Source of the DNA: Rhizorhabdus sp.
GTDB lineage: Bacteria; Pseudomonadota; Alphaproteobacteria; Sphingomonadales; Sphingomonadaceae
Reading direction: 5' to 3'
Assembly: GCA_004297635.1 (NCBI GenBank)
Contig: SCUQ01000311.1
Coordinates: forward strand, 1 to 16,554
DNA: 16,554 nt
How positions within the stretch are numbered: the stretch's first letter is position 1; every line of letters begins with the position of its first letter. Under the pieces are notes generated by a model. The model did no database searches and was not told where the DNA came from. It saw only the letters and a list, made by a program, of their open reading frames with translations. A program made the translations under genes and the position numbers. This document shows positions 7,423-14,476 of this stretch, one piece after another.

Positions 7423-9828
7423 GTGATTAGCCTCCCCACGCCCCTTACCGCTTGGTTTGCCGCCAGGGGCTGGTCCCCCCGCCGTCACCAGCTCGACATG
7501 CTCGCCGCCGCGCGCGCCGGCCGCCACGCACTGCTCGTCGCGCCGACCGGATCGGGCAAGACGCTGGCCGGCTTCCTGCCTACCCTCGTCGAGCTGATCG
7601 ACGATCCGCGCGACGGGCTGCACACGCTCTATGTCTCCCCGCTCAAGGCGCTCGCGGTCGACGTCCAGCGCAACCTCCTAACCCCGATCGAGCAGATGGG
7701 GCTCGATATCCGGGTCGAGACCCGCACCGGCGACACGCCGTCCGACCGCAAGGCCCGCCAGCGGATCAGGCCGCCGCAGATCCTGCTCACCACCCCGGAA
7801 AGCCTGAGCCTGCTGCTGTCCTATCCGGAGAGCACGGCGATGTTCGCGAAGCTTCGGACGGTGGTGATCGACGAAGTCCATGCCTTCGCCACCACCAAGC
7901 GCGGCGATCTCCTCGCCCTGTCGCTCGCCCGGCTCGAAAGCCTCGCGCCCGCCATGCGCCGGGTCGCGCTGTCGGCGACGGTCGCCGATGTCGATGCCTA
8001 TCGCGGCTGGCTGTCGGGCGACGGCGATTATGAGGCGGTGGCGCTGGTCCAGGGCGAGGCGGGTGCCGAACCGCGCGTCGACATGCTGATCCCCGAGGGG
8101 CGCATCCCCTGGGCCGGCCATTCGGGCCGCTATGCCGCCGAACAGGTGATGGCCGAGATCGAGACCCATCGGACCACGATCATCTTCTGCAACACCCGCA
8201 GCCTGGCCGAACTGATCTTCCAGGATCTGTGGAAGGTCAATGCGATGGGCCTGCCGATCGGCATCCACCATGGCTCGCTGAGCCGGGAGGCGCGCCGCAA
8301 GGTCGAGGCGGCGATGGCCGATGGCCGGCTGCGCGCGCTGGTCGCCACGGCCAGTCTCGATCTGGGCGTCGACTGGGGGGATGTCGATCTGGTCATCCAG
8401 ATGGGCGCGCCCAAGGGCGCATCGCGGCTGCTCCAGCGGATCGGCCGCGCCAATCATCGGCTCGACGAACCGAGCGAGGCGGTGATCGTCCCCGGCAACC
8501 GCTTCGAATATCTCGAAGGGCGCGCCGCGATCGACGCGATCGAGGCGGGCGAGCTCGACAACGACCCGTTCCGCCCGGGCAGCCTCGATGTGCTGGCCCA
8601 GCATGTCATGGCGCTGGCCTGTGCCGGCCCGTTCCATGCCGAAGAGATGCTGGCCGAGGTGCAGCGCGCGGCGCCCTATGCGACGCTGACCGCCGAACAG
8701 TTCGACCGGGTGCTGAACTATATCGCCAATGGCGGCTATGCGCTGAAGGCCTATGAGAAATTCCGCCGGCTGACCCGCGATCCCGATGGCCGCTGGCGGA
8801 TCAGCCATCCCCAGTTCGCCGCCCAGCACCGCCTCAACGCCGGGATCATCGTCGAGGCGCCGATGCTCGACGTCCGCTTCAAGAACGGTCGCAGCATCGG
8901 CAAGGTCGAAGAGGGGTTCGGCACGAGCCTGGCGCCCGGCGACTGCTTCTTCTTCATGGGGATGGCGCTGGAGGTGCAGAAGATCGACCTCACCGATCTG
9001 ATCGTCCGCGCCACGTCGAAGCCCGCCCGCATCCCCACCTATGGCGGCGCGCGCATGCCGATCTCGACCCACCTCGCCGACCGGGTGCGCGCCTATCTCC
9101 ACGATCCGGCGATATGGCCGCGCTTCCCGGACGATGTCCGCGAATGGCTGGAGATGCAGGCGCGCCGCTCGCGCCTGCCGGCGCCCGACGAGCTGCTGGT
9201 CGAGACCTTCCCGCACGAGCAGCGCCATTATATGGTGATCTACAGCTTCGAGGGCTGGAACGCGCACCAGTCGCTCGGCATGCTGCTCACGCGGCGGATG
9301 GAGAGCCTGGGCCTGTCACCGCTCGGCTTCGTGGCGAGCGATTATGCGCTGGCCTGCTATTCGCTGGAGCCGGTCGTCAATCCCGCCGGCCTGTTCTCAG
9401 CCGAGATATTGGAGGACGAGTTCGTCGACTGGGTCGAGCGTTCGGCGCTGCTCAAGCGCGCCTTCCGCGAGGTGGCGGTGATCGGCGGCCTCGTCGAACG
9501 GCAGCATCCGGGCAAGAAGAAGTCGGGCCGACAGGTCACCTTCTCTACCGACCTGATCTACGACGTGCTGCGCCGCTATGAGCCCGATCATCTGCTGCTC
9601 GACGCCGCCTGGGCCGATGCGCGGGCGAAGATGACCGATGTCGGCCGGCTCGGTGCGCTGATCGAGCGGGCGGCGGAGCATATCGTCCATGTGACGCTGG
9701 AGCGCGTCTCGCCGCTTGCCGTACCGGTGCTGGTGCTGATCGGCCGCGAGACGGTGGCGCAGGGCCTGGCCGACGACGTGCTGCTGATCGAGGCCGATGC
9801 CCTGGCGGCGGAAGCGATGCGGGAATAG
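7423..9828 (+). CDS. Ligase-associated DNA-damage-response DEXH-box helicase
   Basis: This superfamily-2 helicase of the Lhr-core, ligase-associated group (about 801 residues) is expected to unwind DNA or RNA-DNA during repair. Motifs: Walker A APTGSGKT (40-47), DEVH (150-153), SAT (184-186) and motif VI QRIGRANHR (338-346), followed by the winged-helix and the long Lhr-type C-terminal domain (for example YSFEGWNAHQSLG and FVASDYAL). I chose the GTG at 7423 because GGAGAGGG (7411-7418) lies just upstream. An in-frame ATG at 7405 sits inside the preceding repeat and lacks a ribosome site. In many proteobacteria this helicase is grouped with an ATP-dependent ligase, an MBL-fold exonuclease and the phosphoesterase PdeM. 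None of these is adjacent here. The family call is firm; its substrate is not known from sequence. Confidence 0.93.
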   Translation: MISLPTPLTAWFAARGWSPRRHQLDMLAAARAGRHALLVAPTGSGKTLAGFLPTLVELIDDPRDGLHTLYVSPLKALAVDVQRNLLTPIEQMGLDIRVETRTGDTPSDRKARQRIRPPQILLTTPESLSLLLSYPESTAMFAKLRTVVIDEVHAFATTKRGDLLALSLARLESLAPAMRRVALSATVADVDAYRGWLSGDGDYEAVALVQGEAGAEPRVDMLIPEGRIPWAGHSGRYAAEQVMAEIETHRTTIIFCNTRSLAELIFQDLWKVNAMGLPIGIHHGSLSREARRKVEAAMADGRLRALVATASLDLGVDWGDVDLVIQMGAPKGASRLLQRIGRANHRLDEPSEAVIVPGNRFEYLEGRAAIDAIEAGELDNDPFRPGSLDVLAQHVMALACAGPFHAEEMLAEVQRAAPYATLTAEQFDRVLNYIANGGYALKAYEKFRRLTRDPDGRWRISHPQFAAQHRLNAGIIVEAPMLDVRFKNGRSIGKVEEGFGTSLAPGDCFFFMGMALEVQKIDLTDLIVRATSKPARIPTYGGARMPISTHLADRVRAYLHDPAIWPRFPDDVREWLEMQARRSRLPAPDELLVETFPHEQRHYMVIYSFEGWNAHQSLGMLLTRRMESLGLSPLGFVASDYALACYSLEPVVNPAGLFSAEILEDEFVDWVERSALLKRAFREVAVIGGLVERQHPGKKKSGRQVTFSTDLIYDVLRRYEPDHLLLDAAWADARAKMTDVGRLGALIERAAEHIVHVTLERVSPLAVPVLVLIGRETVAQGLADDVLLIEADALAAEAMRE

Positions 9829-9837
9829 GCTGACCCG

Positions 9838-10317
9838 ATGGACAAATATTACAGTCCCCCCTCGGATTTCCTGTGCTCGATCGCGGCCGACGAGGTGCCG
9901 CTTTCGGGGAGCCCCTTTGCGGACGCCAATCTGCGCCGCCTGATCGGCCTGACTCGAGACCCCGACCACGCCAATCGCGACTGGGCGACCTTTCTGCTGG
10001 CGCAATCGGATATCGATACGGCCGAGGTGCGCGAGGCTTTGCTTATGGCGGCGCGCGCAAATGACGACATCGTTCGTGACGAAGCATTGTCAGGATTGGC
10101 GCAGCGCGATCGCGCGCTGGCACTTCCGCTGGTTCAGGAGGCTCTGCGGGGAAACAGCATTACCACTCCGGCGCTGGAAGCGGCGGAATATTGTGCGCAC
10201 CCGTCTCTCATCGCGGATCTGCGTGTGTGGGCGGAGCCATCCGATGATCAACTCATCGACGAGCGTGCGGCTCAGGCCTTGACCGTCTGCCTGGCGGCAG
10301 GGGCTAAGGGGCAATAG
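9838..10317 (+). CDS. Small HEAT-like repeat protein, function unknown
   Basis: This 159-residue soluble protein has no signal peptide. Its helical pattern repeats in HEAT style: RLIGLTRDPDHANRDWATFL, then DIVRDEALSGLAQRD, then weaker repeats to the C-terminus. HEAT solenoids usually bind proteins. It starts nine bases after the helicase stop, so it is probably on the same transcript, with only a weak ribosome site. Its third-position GC looks lower than in the neighbours, with codons such as ATT, ACT, TTG and GCA more frequent. No catalytic motif is visible. I have a vague memory of similar small proteins annotated only as HEAT repeat domain-containing. Whether it works with the helicase is unknown. 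Confidence 0.82.
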   Translation: MDKYYSPPSDFLCSIAADEVPLSGSPFADANLRRLIGLTRDPDHANRDWATFLLAQSDIDTAEVREALLMAARANDDIVRDEALSGLAQRDRALALPLVQEALRGNSITTPALEAAEYCAHPSLIADLRVWAEPSDDQLIDERAAQALTVCLAAGAKGQ

Positions 10318-10321
10318 CCCC
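10300..10321 (+). terminator. GC-rich hairpin over the HEAT-gene stop codon
   Basis: A 7-bp inverted repeat (10300-10306 with 10315-10321) with an 8-base loop covers the stop codon and is followed by GTCTCTGT instead of a T-run. It lies between convergent genes. It may slow or end transcription, but it is not a classic intrinsic terminator. Confidence 0.3.
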
Positions 10322-10342
10322 GTCTCTGTCAGGGGAGGGCAT

Positions 10343-10831
10343 TCACCGCCGCGCGCATCCCAGGGCCGCCGCGTCGATCGCGGTCGCGACGCCCTTCAGC
10401 AGATAGCCGTCCGAACGGTTGCGTCCATCCTGCGATACCCAGGCAATGCGCATCGAGGTGCTGGAACGCATCGCGGCGATGATCGCGGCATCCTCGCGGG
10501 GGCCGGGCGCCCAAGCGTCGACGCCGCCGCCGGTCAGCGCGAAATCCCTGTCGGCGAAGATCAGCCGCACCGGGCTGTTCGGCGCGCGGGCCACGCGCAG
10601 CCGAAAATGAACCTGTCCGCTGATCCGCTGGCGGGGCCAGATGCCGACCGAGGCGAAGCTGCGCCATTTTCCCTCGCCGCGGCTCTCGGGCGTCGCGATC
10701 GCGAAGCAGCGGGGCGGGCTGGTGTCGCGAAATGCGCCCCAGCCCGAAAAAATTCCCAGCGGGACGCGGCCCGGCGGGGCTGCCGAAATGAGAAGCGGCG
10801 CCGCGATCAGCCAGCAAAAACCGGACCTCAA
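10343..10831 (-). CDS. Uncharacterised exported protein
   Basis: I do not recognise a named family. From the TTG at 10831 the protein is 162 residues, with a short positively charged start, a hydrophobic stretch (WLIAAPLLISA) and a likely signal cleavage near residues 17-19. The mature part begins LGIFSGWGAFRDTSPPRCFAIA and continues with FASVGIWPRQRISGQVHFRL, DAWAPGPREDAAIIAAM and YLLKGVATAIDAAALGCARR. The pattern of a Cys early and a Cys at the end, with beta-rich segments, suggests a small periplasmic domain and distantly recalls invasion-associated-locus-B-like proteins. A GTG at 10873 would add 14 charged residues that would spoil the signal. It diverges from the outer-membrane protein gene. 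The overlapping minus frame 10329-10817 is very Arg-rich and looks like a shadow. Confidence 0.72.
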   Translation of the reverse strand: MRSGFCWLIAAPLLISAAPPGRVPLGIFSGWGAFRDTSPPRCFAIATPESRGEGKWRSFASVGIWPRQRISGQVHFRLRVARAPNSPVRLIFADRDFALTGGGVDAWAPGPREDAAIIAAMRSSTSMRIAWVSQDGRNRSDGYLLKGVATAIDAAALGCARR

Positions 10832-10857
10832 CCTGTCAACCCCCCGATCCTCGTCGC

Positions 10858-10873
10858 GTGGCAAAAATGCCAC
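10858..10873. promoter_or_regulatory. Dyad in the divergent region of the exported-protein and OMP genes
   Basis: A perfect 6-bp inverted repeat GTGGCA/TGCCAC flanks an AAAA centre. It sits between two divergent genes, or at the 5' end of the minus-strand gene if its longer start is used. The shape fits a dimeric repressor site or a small hairpin. There is no direct evidence for either. Confidence 0.3.
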
Positions 10874-10935
10874 AATTTCCGTTGTTTATCTGGCGTTCAT
10901 GCAACCTCTGTCGGCTTGGTGCACTAGGCCACCCA

Positions 10936-10959
10936 CGTCTCCACAGGCATCCGGAGACG
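10936..10959 (+). promoter_or_regulatory. Leader hairpin upstream of the outer-membrane protein gene
   Basis: A 7-bp perfect inverted repeat (10936-10942 with 10953-10959) with a 10-base loop ends 11 bases before the GGAG ribosome site (10971-10974), which is itself 7 bases from the ATG at 10982. A stable 5' hairpin in front of an abundant outer-membrane protein message could affect stability or translation. This is inference from position. Confidence 0.4.
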
Positions 10960-10981
10960 CAGGTAAAGATGGAGTTATACT

Positions 10982-11551
10982 ATGCGTAGCATCGTTGTCG
11001 CCGCCCTCCTCGCGGCCAGCGCAGCCGCCCCCGCCCTCGCCCAGGACAGGGCCCCGTTCACCGGAGCGCGTGTCGAAGGCCTTGCCGGCTGGGATCGCGT
11101 CCAGAACAACGGGCATGATGACGGCATCCAGTACGGGCTGGGCGCCGGTTATGATTTCCAGACCGGCATGGGCCTGGTCGGCATCGAGGCCGAAGCCGCG
11201 GATTCGAGCGTGAAGCAGTGCGCGGGCGCCAGCACCCTCGCCAGCCCGCGCCTGTGCGCCAAGGCCGGCCGCGACCTCTATGTCGGCGGCCGTGTCGGCA
11301 CCGTCGTCGGCGGCCGCACGCTGCTGTACGCCAAGGCCGGCTACACCAACGCCCAGGCCAAGCTGACCAGCAATGACGGCACCGGACAGGTCACGCTCGG
11401 CAAGACCAATCTGGACGGTGTCCGGGTCGGCGCGGGCGCCGAATATGCGGTCGGCCCGAACAGCTTCGTGAAGACCGAATATCGTTACTCGAACTATGAG
11501 AACGGCTTCTCGCGTCATCAGGTCGTCGCGGGCTTCGGCTTCCGCTTCTGA
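10982..11551 (+). CDS. Small outer-membrane beta-barrel protein
   Basis: This 189-residue protein has a clear Sec signal peptide (residues 1-20, ending PALA before QD). The mature part consists of alternating beta strands rich in Gly and aromatic residues, and the last strand ends FGFRF with a terminal Phe, the signature read by the BAM machinery. It fits the OmpA-like/OMP beta-barrel domain family of about eight strands (the VGGRVG, LYAKAGYT and VKTEYRYSNY blocks). There is no C-terminal peptidoglycan-binding OmpA domain. Two cysteines (80 and 92) sit in one predicted loop and could form a disulfide. A good ribosome site and a strong terminator flank it, so it is probably a single-gene, well-expressed unit. 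Confidence 0.9.
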   Translation: MRSIVVAALLAASAAAPALAQDRAPFTGARVEGLAGWDRVQNNGHDDGIQYGLGAGYDFQTGMGLVGIEAEAADSSVKQCAGASTLASPRLCAKAGRDLYVGGRVGTVVGGRTLLYAKAGYTNAQAKLTSNDGTGQVTLGKTNLDGVRVGAGAEYAVGPNSFVKTEYRYSNYENGFSRHQVVAGFGFRF

Positions 11552-11572
11552 TCGGACGAAAGCGCCGTGAAG

Positions 11573-11603
11573 AAGGGTCCGGCAGCGATGCCGGGCCCTT
11601 TTT
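11573..11603 (+). terminator. Intrinsic terminator after the outer-membrane protein gene
   Basis: A 12-bp stem (11573-11584 with 11589-11600, one G-T wobble), a GCGA tetraloop and a run of T's (11599-11603) start 21 bases after the stop codon. This is a textbook Rho-independent terminator. Confidence 0.92.
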
Positions 11604-11668
11604 CCGTCGTGCCGTCCGCCCAGCCGGTACGCGGTCACGAATTATCCCCTGCTATATGGCAGATGGGG

Positions 11669-11697
11669 CTGGCGGGGCCGCAAAGCCGCGCTATAGT
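11669..11697 (+). promoter_or_regulatory. Candidate sigma70-type promoter of dnaN
   Basis: CTGGCG (11669-11674) and TATAGT (11692-11697) are separated by exactly 17 bases, about 40 bases before the dnaN ATG. The -10 box matches the consensus at five of six positions; the -35 box is weak. Because the upstream gene ends at a strong terminator, dnaN needs its own promoter in this gap. Confidence 0.45.
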
Positions 11698-11735
11698 CGG
11701 CATCCATTTGATCTGCGGGGATGCCGGGGCAGTCC

Positions 11736-12839
11736 ATGAAGGCTACGATTGAACGCGCGATACTTCTCAAGAGCCTTGGCCATGTCCAGTCGGTGGTGGA
11801 GCGGCGCAATACCATCCCGATCCTGTCCAACGTCCTGATCGAGGCGACCGCCGAAGGCACGCTGCGGCTGATGGCGACCGACCTCGACCTGCAGATCGTC
11901 GAGCAGGTTTCGGCCGCCGTCGACCAGCCCGGCGCGATCACCGTATCGGCGCACACCCTGTTCGACATCGCCCGCAAGCTGCCGGAAGGCAGCCAGGTCC
12001 AGCTCGCCGCCGCCGACGGCAAGATGCAGGTCGTGGCCGGGCGTGCCCGCTTCAACCTGCAGACCCTGCCCAAAGACGATTTCCCGATGATCGCCGAGGG
12101 CGAGCTGCCGACGAAGTTCGAGCTGCCCGCCGAGACGCTGAAGCAGCTGATCGACAAGACCCGCTTCGCGATCTCGACCGAAGAAACCCGCTATTATCTC
12201 AACGGCATCTTCTTCCATGTGCAGGACGATGTGCTGAAGGCCGCGGCGACCGACGGCCATCGCCTCGCCCGCGTCACCATCCCGCGCCCCGACGGTGCGG
12301 AGGGGATGCCCGACATCATCATCCCGCGCAAATGCGTGGGCGAGCTGCGCAAGCTGCTCGACGAGGTCGACGGGTCGGTCGGCATCTCGCTGTCCTCGAC
12401 CAAGATCCGCTTCGGCCTGGGCACCGCGATCCTCACCTCCAAGCTGATCGACGGCACCTTCCCCGATTATAACCGGGTGATCCCGACCGCGAACGACAAG
12501 CTGCTCAAGATCGATCCGAAGAGCTTCATGGAGGGCGTCGACCGCGTCGCCACGATCGCCTCGGAGAAGACCCGCGCGGTCAAGATGGCGCTCGACAAGG
12601 ACAAGATCACCCTGTCGGTGACGAGCCCCGAAAATGGCACCGCGGCCGAAGACGTACCGGGCGACTATAGCTCGCCGGGCTTCGAGATCGGCTTCAACGC
12701 GCGCTATCTGCTCGATATTCTCGGCCAGATCGACGGCGACATGGTCGAGGTCCACCTGGCCGATGCCGCCGCGCCGACCCTGATCCGGGAGAATGACAAG
12801 GCGCCGGCGCTGTACGTCCTCATGCCGATGCGGGTGTAA
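11736..12839 (+). CDS. dnaN: DNA polymerase III beta subunit (sliding clamp)
   Basis: DnaN forms the dimeric ring that holds the replicative polymerase on DNA and recruits repair and regulatory partners. The 367-residue length fits the three-domain clamp. Recognisable blocks are LLKSLGHVQSVVERRNTIPILSN at the start, LMATDLDLQI, FNLQTLPKDDFP, ETRYYLNGIF, TDGHRLA, FPDYNRVIP, GFNARYLLDIL and the C-terminal YVLMPMRV. The ATG at 11736 gives the usual MKATIERA start; an in-frame ATG at 11721 would add five unconserved residues. dnaA and recF are not adjacent, as is common in alphaproteobacteria. A paired-hairpin repeat follows instead of a typical terminator. Confidence 0.97.
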   Translation: MKATIERAILLKSLGHVQSVVERRNTIPILSNVLIEATAEGTLRLMATDLDLQIVEQVSAAVDQPGAITVSAHTLFDIARKLPEGSQVQLAAADGKMQVVAGRARFNLQTLPKDDFPMIAEGELPTKFELPAETLKQLIDKTRFAISTEETRYYLNGIFFHVQDDVLKAAATDGHRLARVTIPRPDGAEGMPDIIIPRKCVGELRKLLDEVDGSVGISLSSTKIRFGLGTAILTSKLIDGTFPDYNRVIPTANDKLLKIDPKSFMEGVDRVATIASEKTRAVKMALDKDKITLSVTSPENGTAAEDVPGDYSSPGFEIGFNARYLLDILGQIDGDMVEVHLADAAAPTLIRENDKAPALYVLMPMRV

Positions 12840-12861
12840 GGGTAGTCAGCCCGCATAGGGT

Positions 12862-12951
12862 CGTCATGCTGAACATGTTTCAGCATCCACGGCGCCACAG
12901 GAGCGACGGAGCAGATTGAAGAGTGGATCCTGAAACAGGTTCAGGATGACG
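12862..12951. repeat. Paired-hairpin intergenic repeat (element A)
   Basis: This 90-bp element has 28-bp terminal inverted repeats (12862-12889 and 12924-12951) that match at 25 of 28 positions. The outer ends are CGTCAT/ATGACG and the inner ends TCCA/TGGA. Each arm also folds on itself, the left around GCTGAA/TTCAGC and the right around CCTGAA/TTCAGG. Two of the three mismatches between arms are paired changes that preserve each arm's own hairpin. It resembles dispersed repeats I recall from sphingomonad genomes. It lies between dnaN and glsA and may also act as a terminator or mRNA stabiliser. Confidence 0.8.
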
Positions 12952-12990
12952 GTTGAGGGGTTCGACCGACCACGAGGGGAAAGCACTGCC

Positions 12991-13947
12991 ATGCCGCTGA
13001 CCGTCGCCCCCGATCTCCAGGCGATCATCGACCGCATCGCGAAGGAGATGAGCGGACAGGCCGATCGCGGCAAGGTGGCCGACTATATCCCTGGCCTCGC
13101 GCGCGTCGATCCAAAGCATTTCGGCATCGCCATCGCCACGCATGATGGCCGGATGTATTCGGCGGGCGACGCCGCGGTGCCCTTTTCGATCCAGTCGGTG
13201 TCGAAGGTGTTCGCGCTCACCATCGCGCTGGGCAAGGTGGGCGACGCGCTGTGGCAGCGGGTCGGCCGCGAACCATCGGGCAATGCCTTCAATTCGATCA
13301 TCCAGCTCGAGGCAGAGCACGGCATCCCGCGCAACCCGTTCATCAATGCCGGTGCGATCGTCGTCGCCGACGTGGTGCTGGCCGGCCATGAACCGCGCGA
13401 GGCGATCGGCGAGATATTGCGCTTCTGCCGCCATATCGCCGGCGACGAGAGCATCATGATCGACGAGGAGGTGGCGAAGGGCGAGGCCGATACCGGCTTC
13501 CGCAACGCCGCGCTCGCCAATTACATGCGCGCCTTCGGCAATATTCACCATCCGGTCGAGCAGGTGCTGGGGGTCTATTTCCACCAGTGCGCACTGACGA
13601 TGACCTGCCAGCAGCTGGCGCGGGCCGGCCGCTATCTTATGCTGGAGGGGCAGCACCCCGATACCGGCTTCAACGTCGTCTCGCCGATGCGCGCGCGGCG
13701 GATCAACGCGCTGATGATGCTGTGCGGCCATTATGACGGATCGGGCGAGTTCGCCTTCAGGGTCGGCATCCCCGGCAAGTCGGGGGTCGGCGGCGGCATC
13801 ATGCTGATCGTGCCCGGCATCGCCTCGATCGCGGTCTGGTCGCCGGGGCTCAACGAGCGCGGCAATTCGACCCTGGGATCGCTGGCGCTGGAGCGGCTGG
13901 CGGTGGCGACGGGCTGGTCGGTGTTCAACCAGCGCGAGCCGGGATAG
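12991..13947 (+). CDS. glsA: Glutaminase A
   Basis: GlsA hydrolyses glutamine to glutamate and ammonia, using a serine-dependent beta-lactamase-type fold. The protein is 318 residues, close to the family norm of about 305-310. Motifs: [11 protein letters not shown] with the catalytic Ser69-x-x-Lys72 pair, [10 protein letters not shown] (115-124), [21 protein letters not shown] and GKSGVGGGI (262-270). The ATG at 12991 has a GAGGGGA ribosome site (12974-12980). An in-frame ATG at 12946 begins inside the preceding repeat and is unlikely. The gene stands alone between element A and a small hairpin. Confidence 0.95.
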   Translation: MPLTVAPDLQAIIDRIAKEMSGQADRGKVADYIPGLARVDPKHFGIAIATHDGRMYSAGDAAVPFSIQSVSKVFALTIALGKVGDALWQRVGREPSGNAFNSIIQLEAEHGIPRNPFINAGAIVVADVVLAGHEPREAIGEILRFCRHIAGDESIMIDEEVAKGEADTGFRNAALANYMRAFGNIHHPVEQVLGVYFHQCALTMTCQQLARAGRYLMLEGQHPDTGFNVVSPMRARRINALMMLCGHYDGSGEFAFRVGIPGKSGVGGGIMLIVPGIASIAVWSPGLNERGNSTLGSLALERLAVATGWSVFNQREPG

Positions 13948-13963
13948 GCGGCCTTCCTGCCCC

Positions 13964-13983
13964 TCTCCCGTCGTCATGGGAGA
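13964..13983. terminator. Small hairpin between glsA and the convergent exported-protein gene
   Basis: A 6-bp inverted repeat TCTCCC/GGGAGA (13964-13969 with 13978-13983) with an 8-base loop sits between two convergent stops. There is no T-run. It may be a weak bidirectional terminator or a small dispersed repeat. Confidence 0.35.
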
Positions 13984-13998
13984 AGGACGCCTGGGCCA

Positions 13999-14388
13999 TC
14001 ACCGCGTGTAGGGCACAAACTTTCCGAGCCCGCAGGCGCCGTAGGTGATCGGCGAATCGGCCTCCGCGATCATGATCATGTCGTTGCCGCAGAGCTGGCT
14101 GGACGGGGTGCGGGTGATGATGATGCGGCGCGGGTTCAGCATGTCGCAGCGGCCGCCATCGGGCTGATTGACATACCAGCGGCGCGGGCTTTCCTTGTAG
14201 ATCACCGCCGTCGCATCGACGATCTCGGACGATCGGATGCGGGTCAGCTGGATGCACGAGACGGGATCGCCGGCGGTGCGGCCGGCCAGTTCCTTCACCG
14301 CCTTGGCCGACAGCGGTGCGGGGGCATCGGACGCGGCGAGCAGCAGCGGCAGGGCGAACAGCGGAAGAAGCGGGCGGGCACGGATCAT
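13999..14388 (-). CDS. Small exported protein with four cysteines, function unknown
   Basis: This 129-residue protein has a signal peptide (RARPLLPLFALPLLLAAS, cleavage near residues 20-24). The mature part has four cysteines (45, 81, 100, 119), suggesting two disulfides in the periplasm. Characteristic segments are DPVSCIQLTRIRSSEIVDAT, IIITRTPSSQLCGND and GACGLGKFVPYTR. I recall similar unnamed proteins in sphingomonads but no assigned function. A GGAGAG ribosome site precedes the ATG at 14388. The open frame continues upstream inside gloB on the same strand, but that part is an out-of-frame reading of gloB. It is the last gene of the leftward gloA-gloB group, 88 bases after gloB. Confidence 0.82.
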   Translation of the reverse strand: MIRARPLLPLFALPLLLAASDAPAPLSAKAVKELAGRTAGDPVSCIQLTRIRSSEIVDATAVIYKESPRRWYVNQPDGGRCDMLNPRRIIITRTPSSQLCGNDMIMIAEADSPITYGACGLGKFVPYTR

Positions 14389-14476
14389 GGCGACTCTCCA
14401 CAAGGGGATTTCACGGCCGTTGAAACGCACGACGACTCGGGCGGTAACGCCGAGCCGTTCGCGAGCATAGCCTTTT

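Noticed and set aside
7678..9267. 529-codon minus-strand open frame inside the helicase
   Set aside because: It is antisense to conserved helicase motifs and has biased composition with no recognisable domain.
10329..10817. Overlapping 162-codon minus frame at the exported-protein locus
   Set aside because: It is extremely Arg-rich with no signal peptide, whereas the other frame has a signal peptide and balanced composition.
11691..12755. 354-codon minus-strand open frame opposite dnaN
   Set aside because: dnaN is unmistakable on the plus strand; the antisense frame is a high-GC shadow.
12946..12990. Upstream in-frame ATG for glsA
   Set aside because: It begins inside the right arm of the repeat and adds residues not seen in GlsA; the ATG at 12991 has a ribosome site.
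12880..13977. 365-codon minus-strand open frame opposite glsA
   Set aside because: It covers glsA and the repeat, with no family resemblance.
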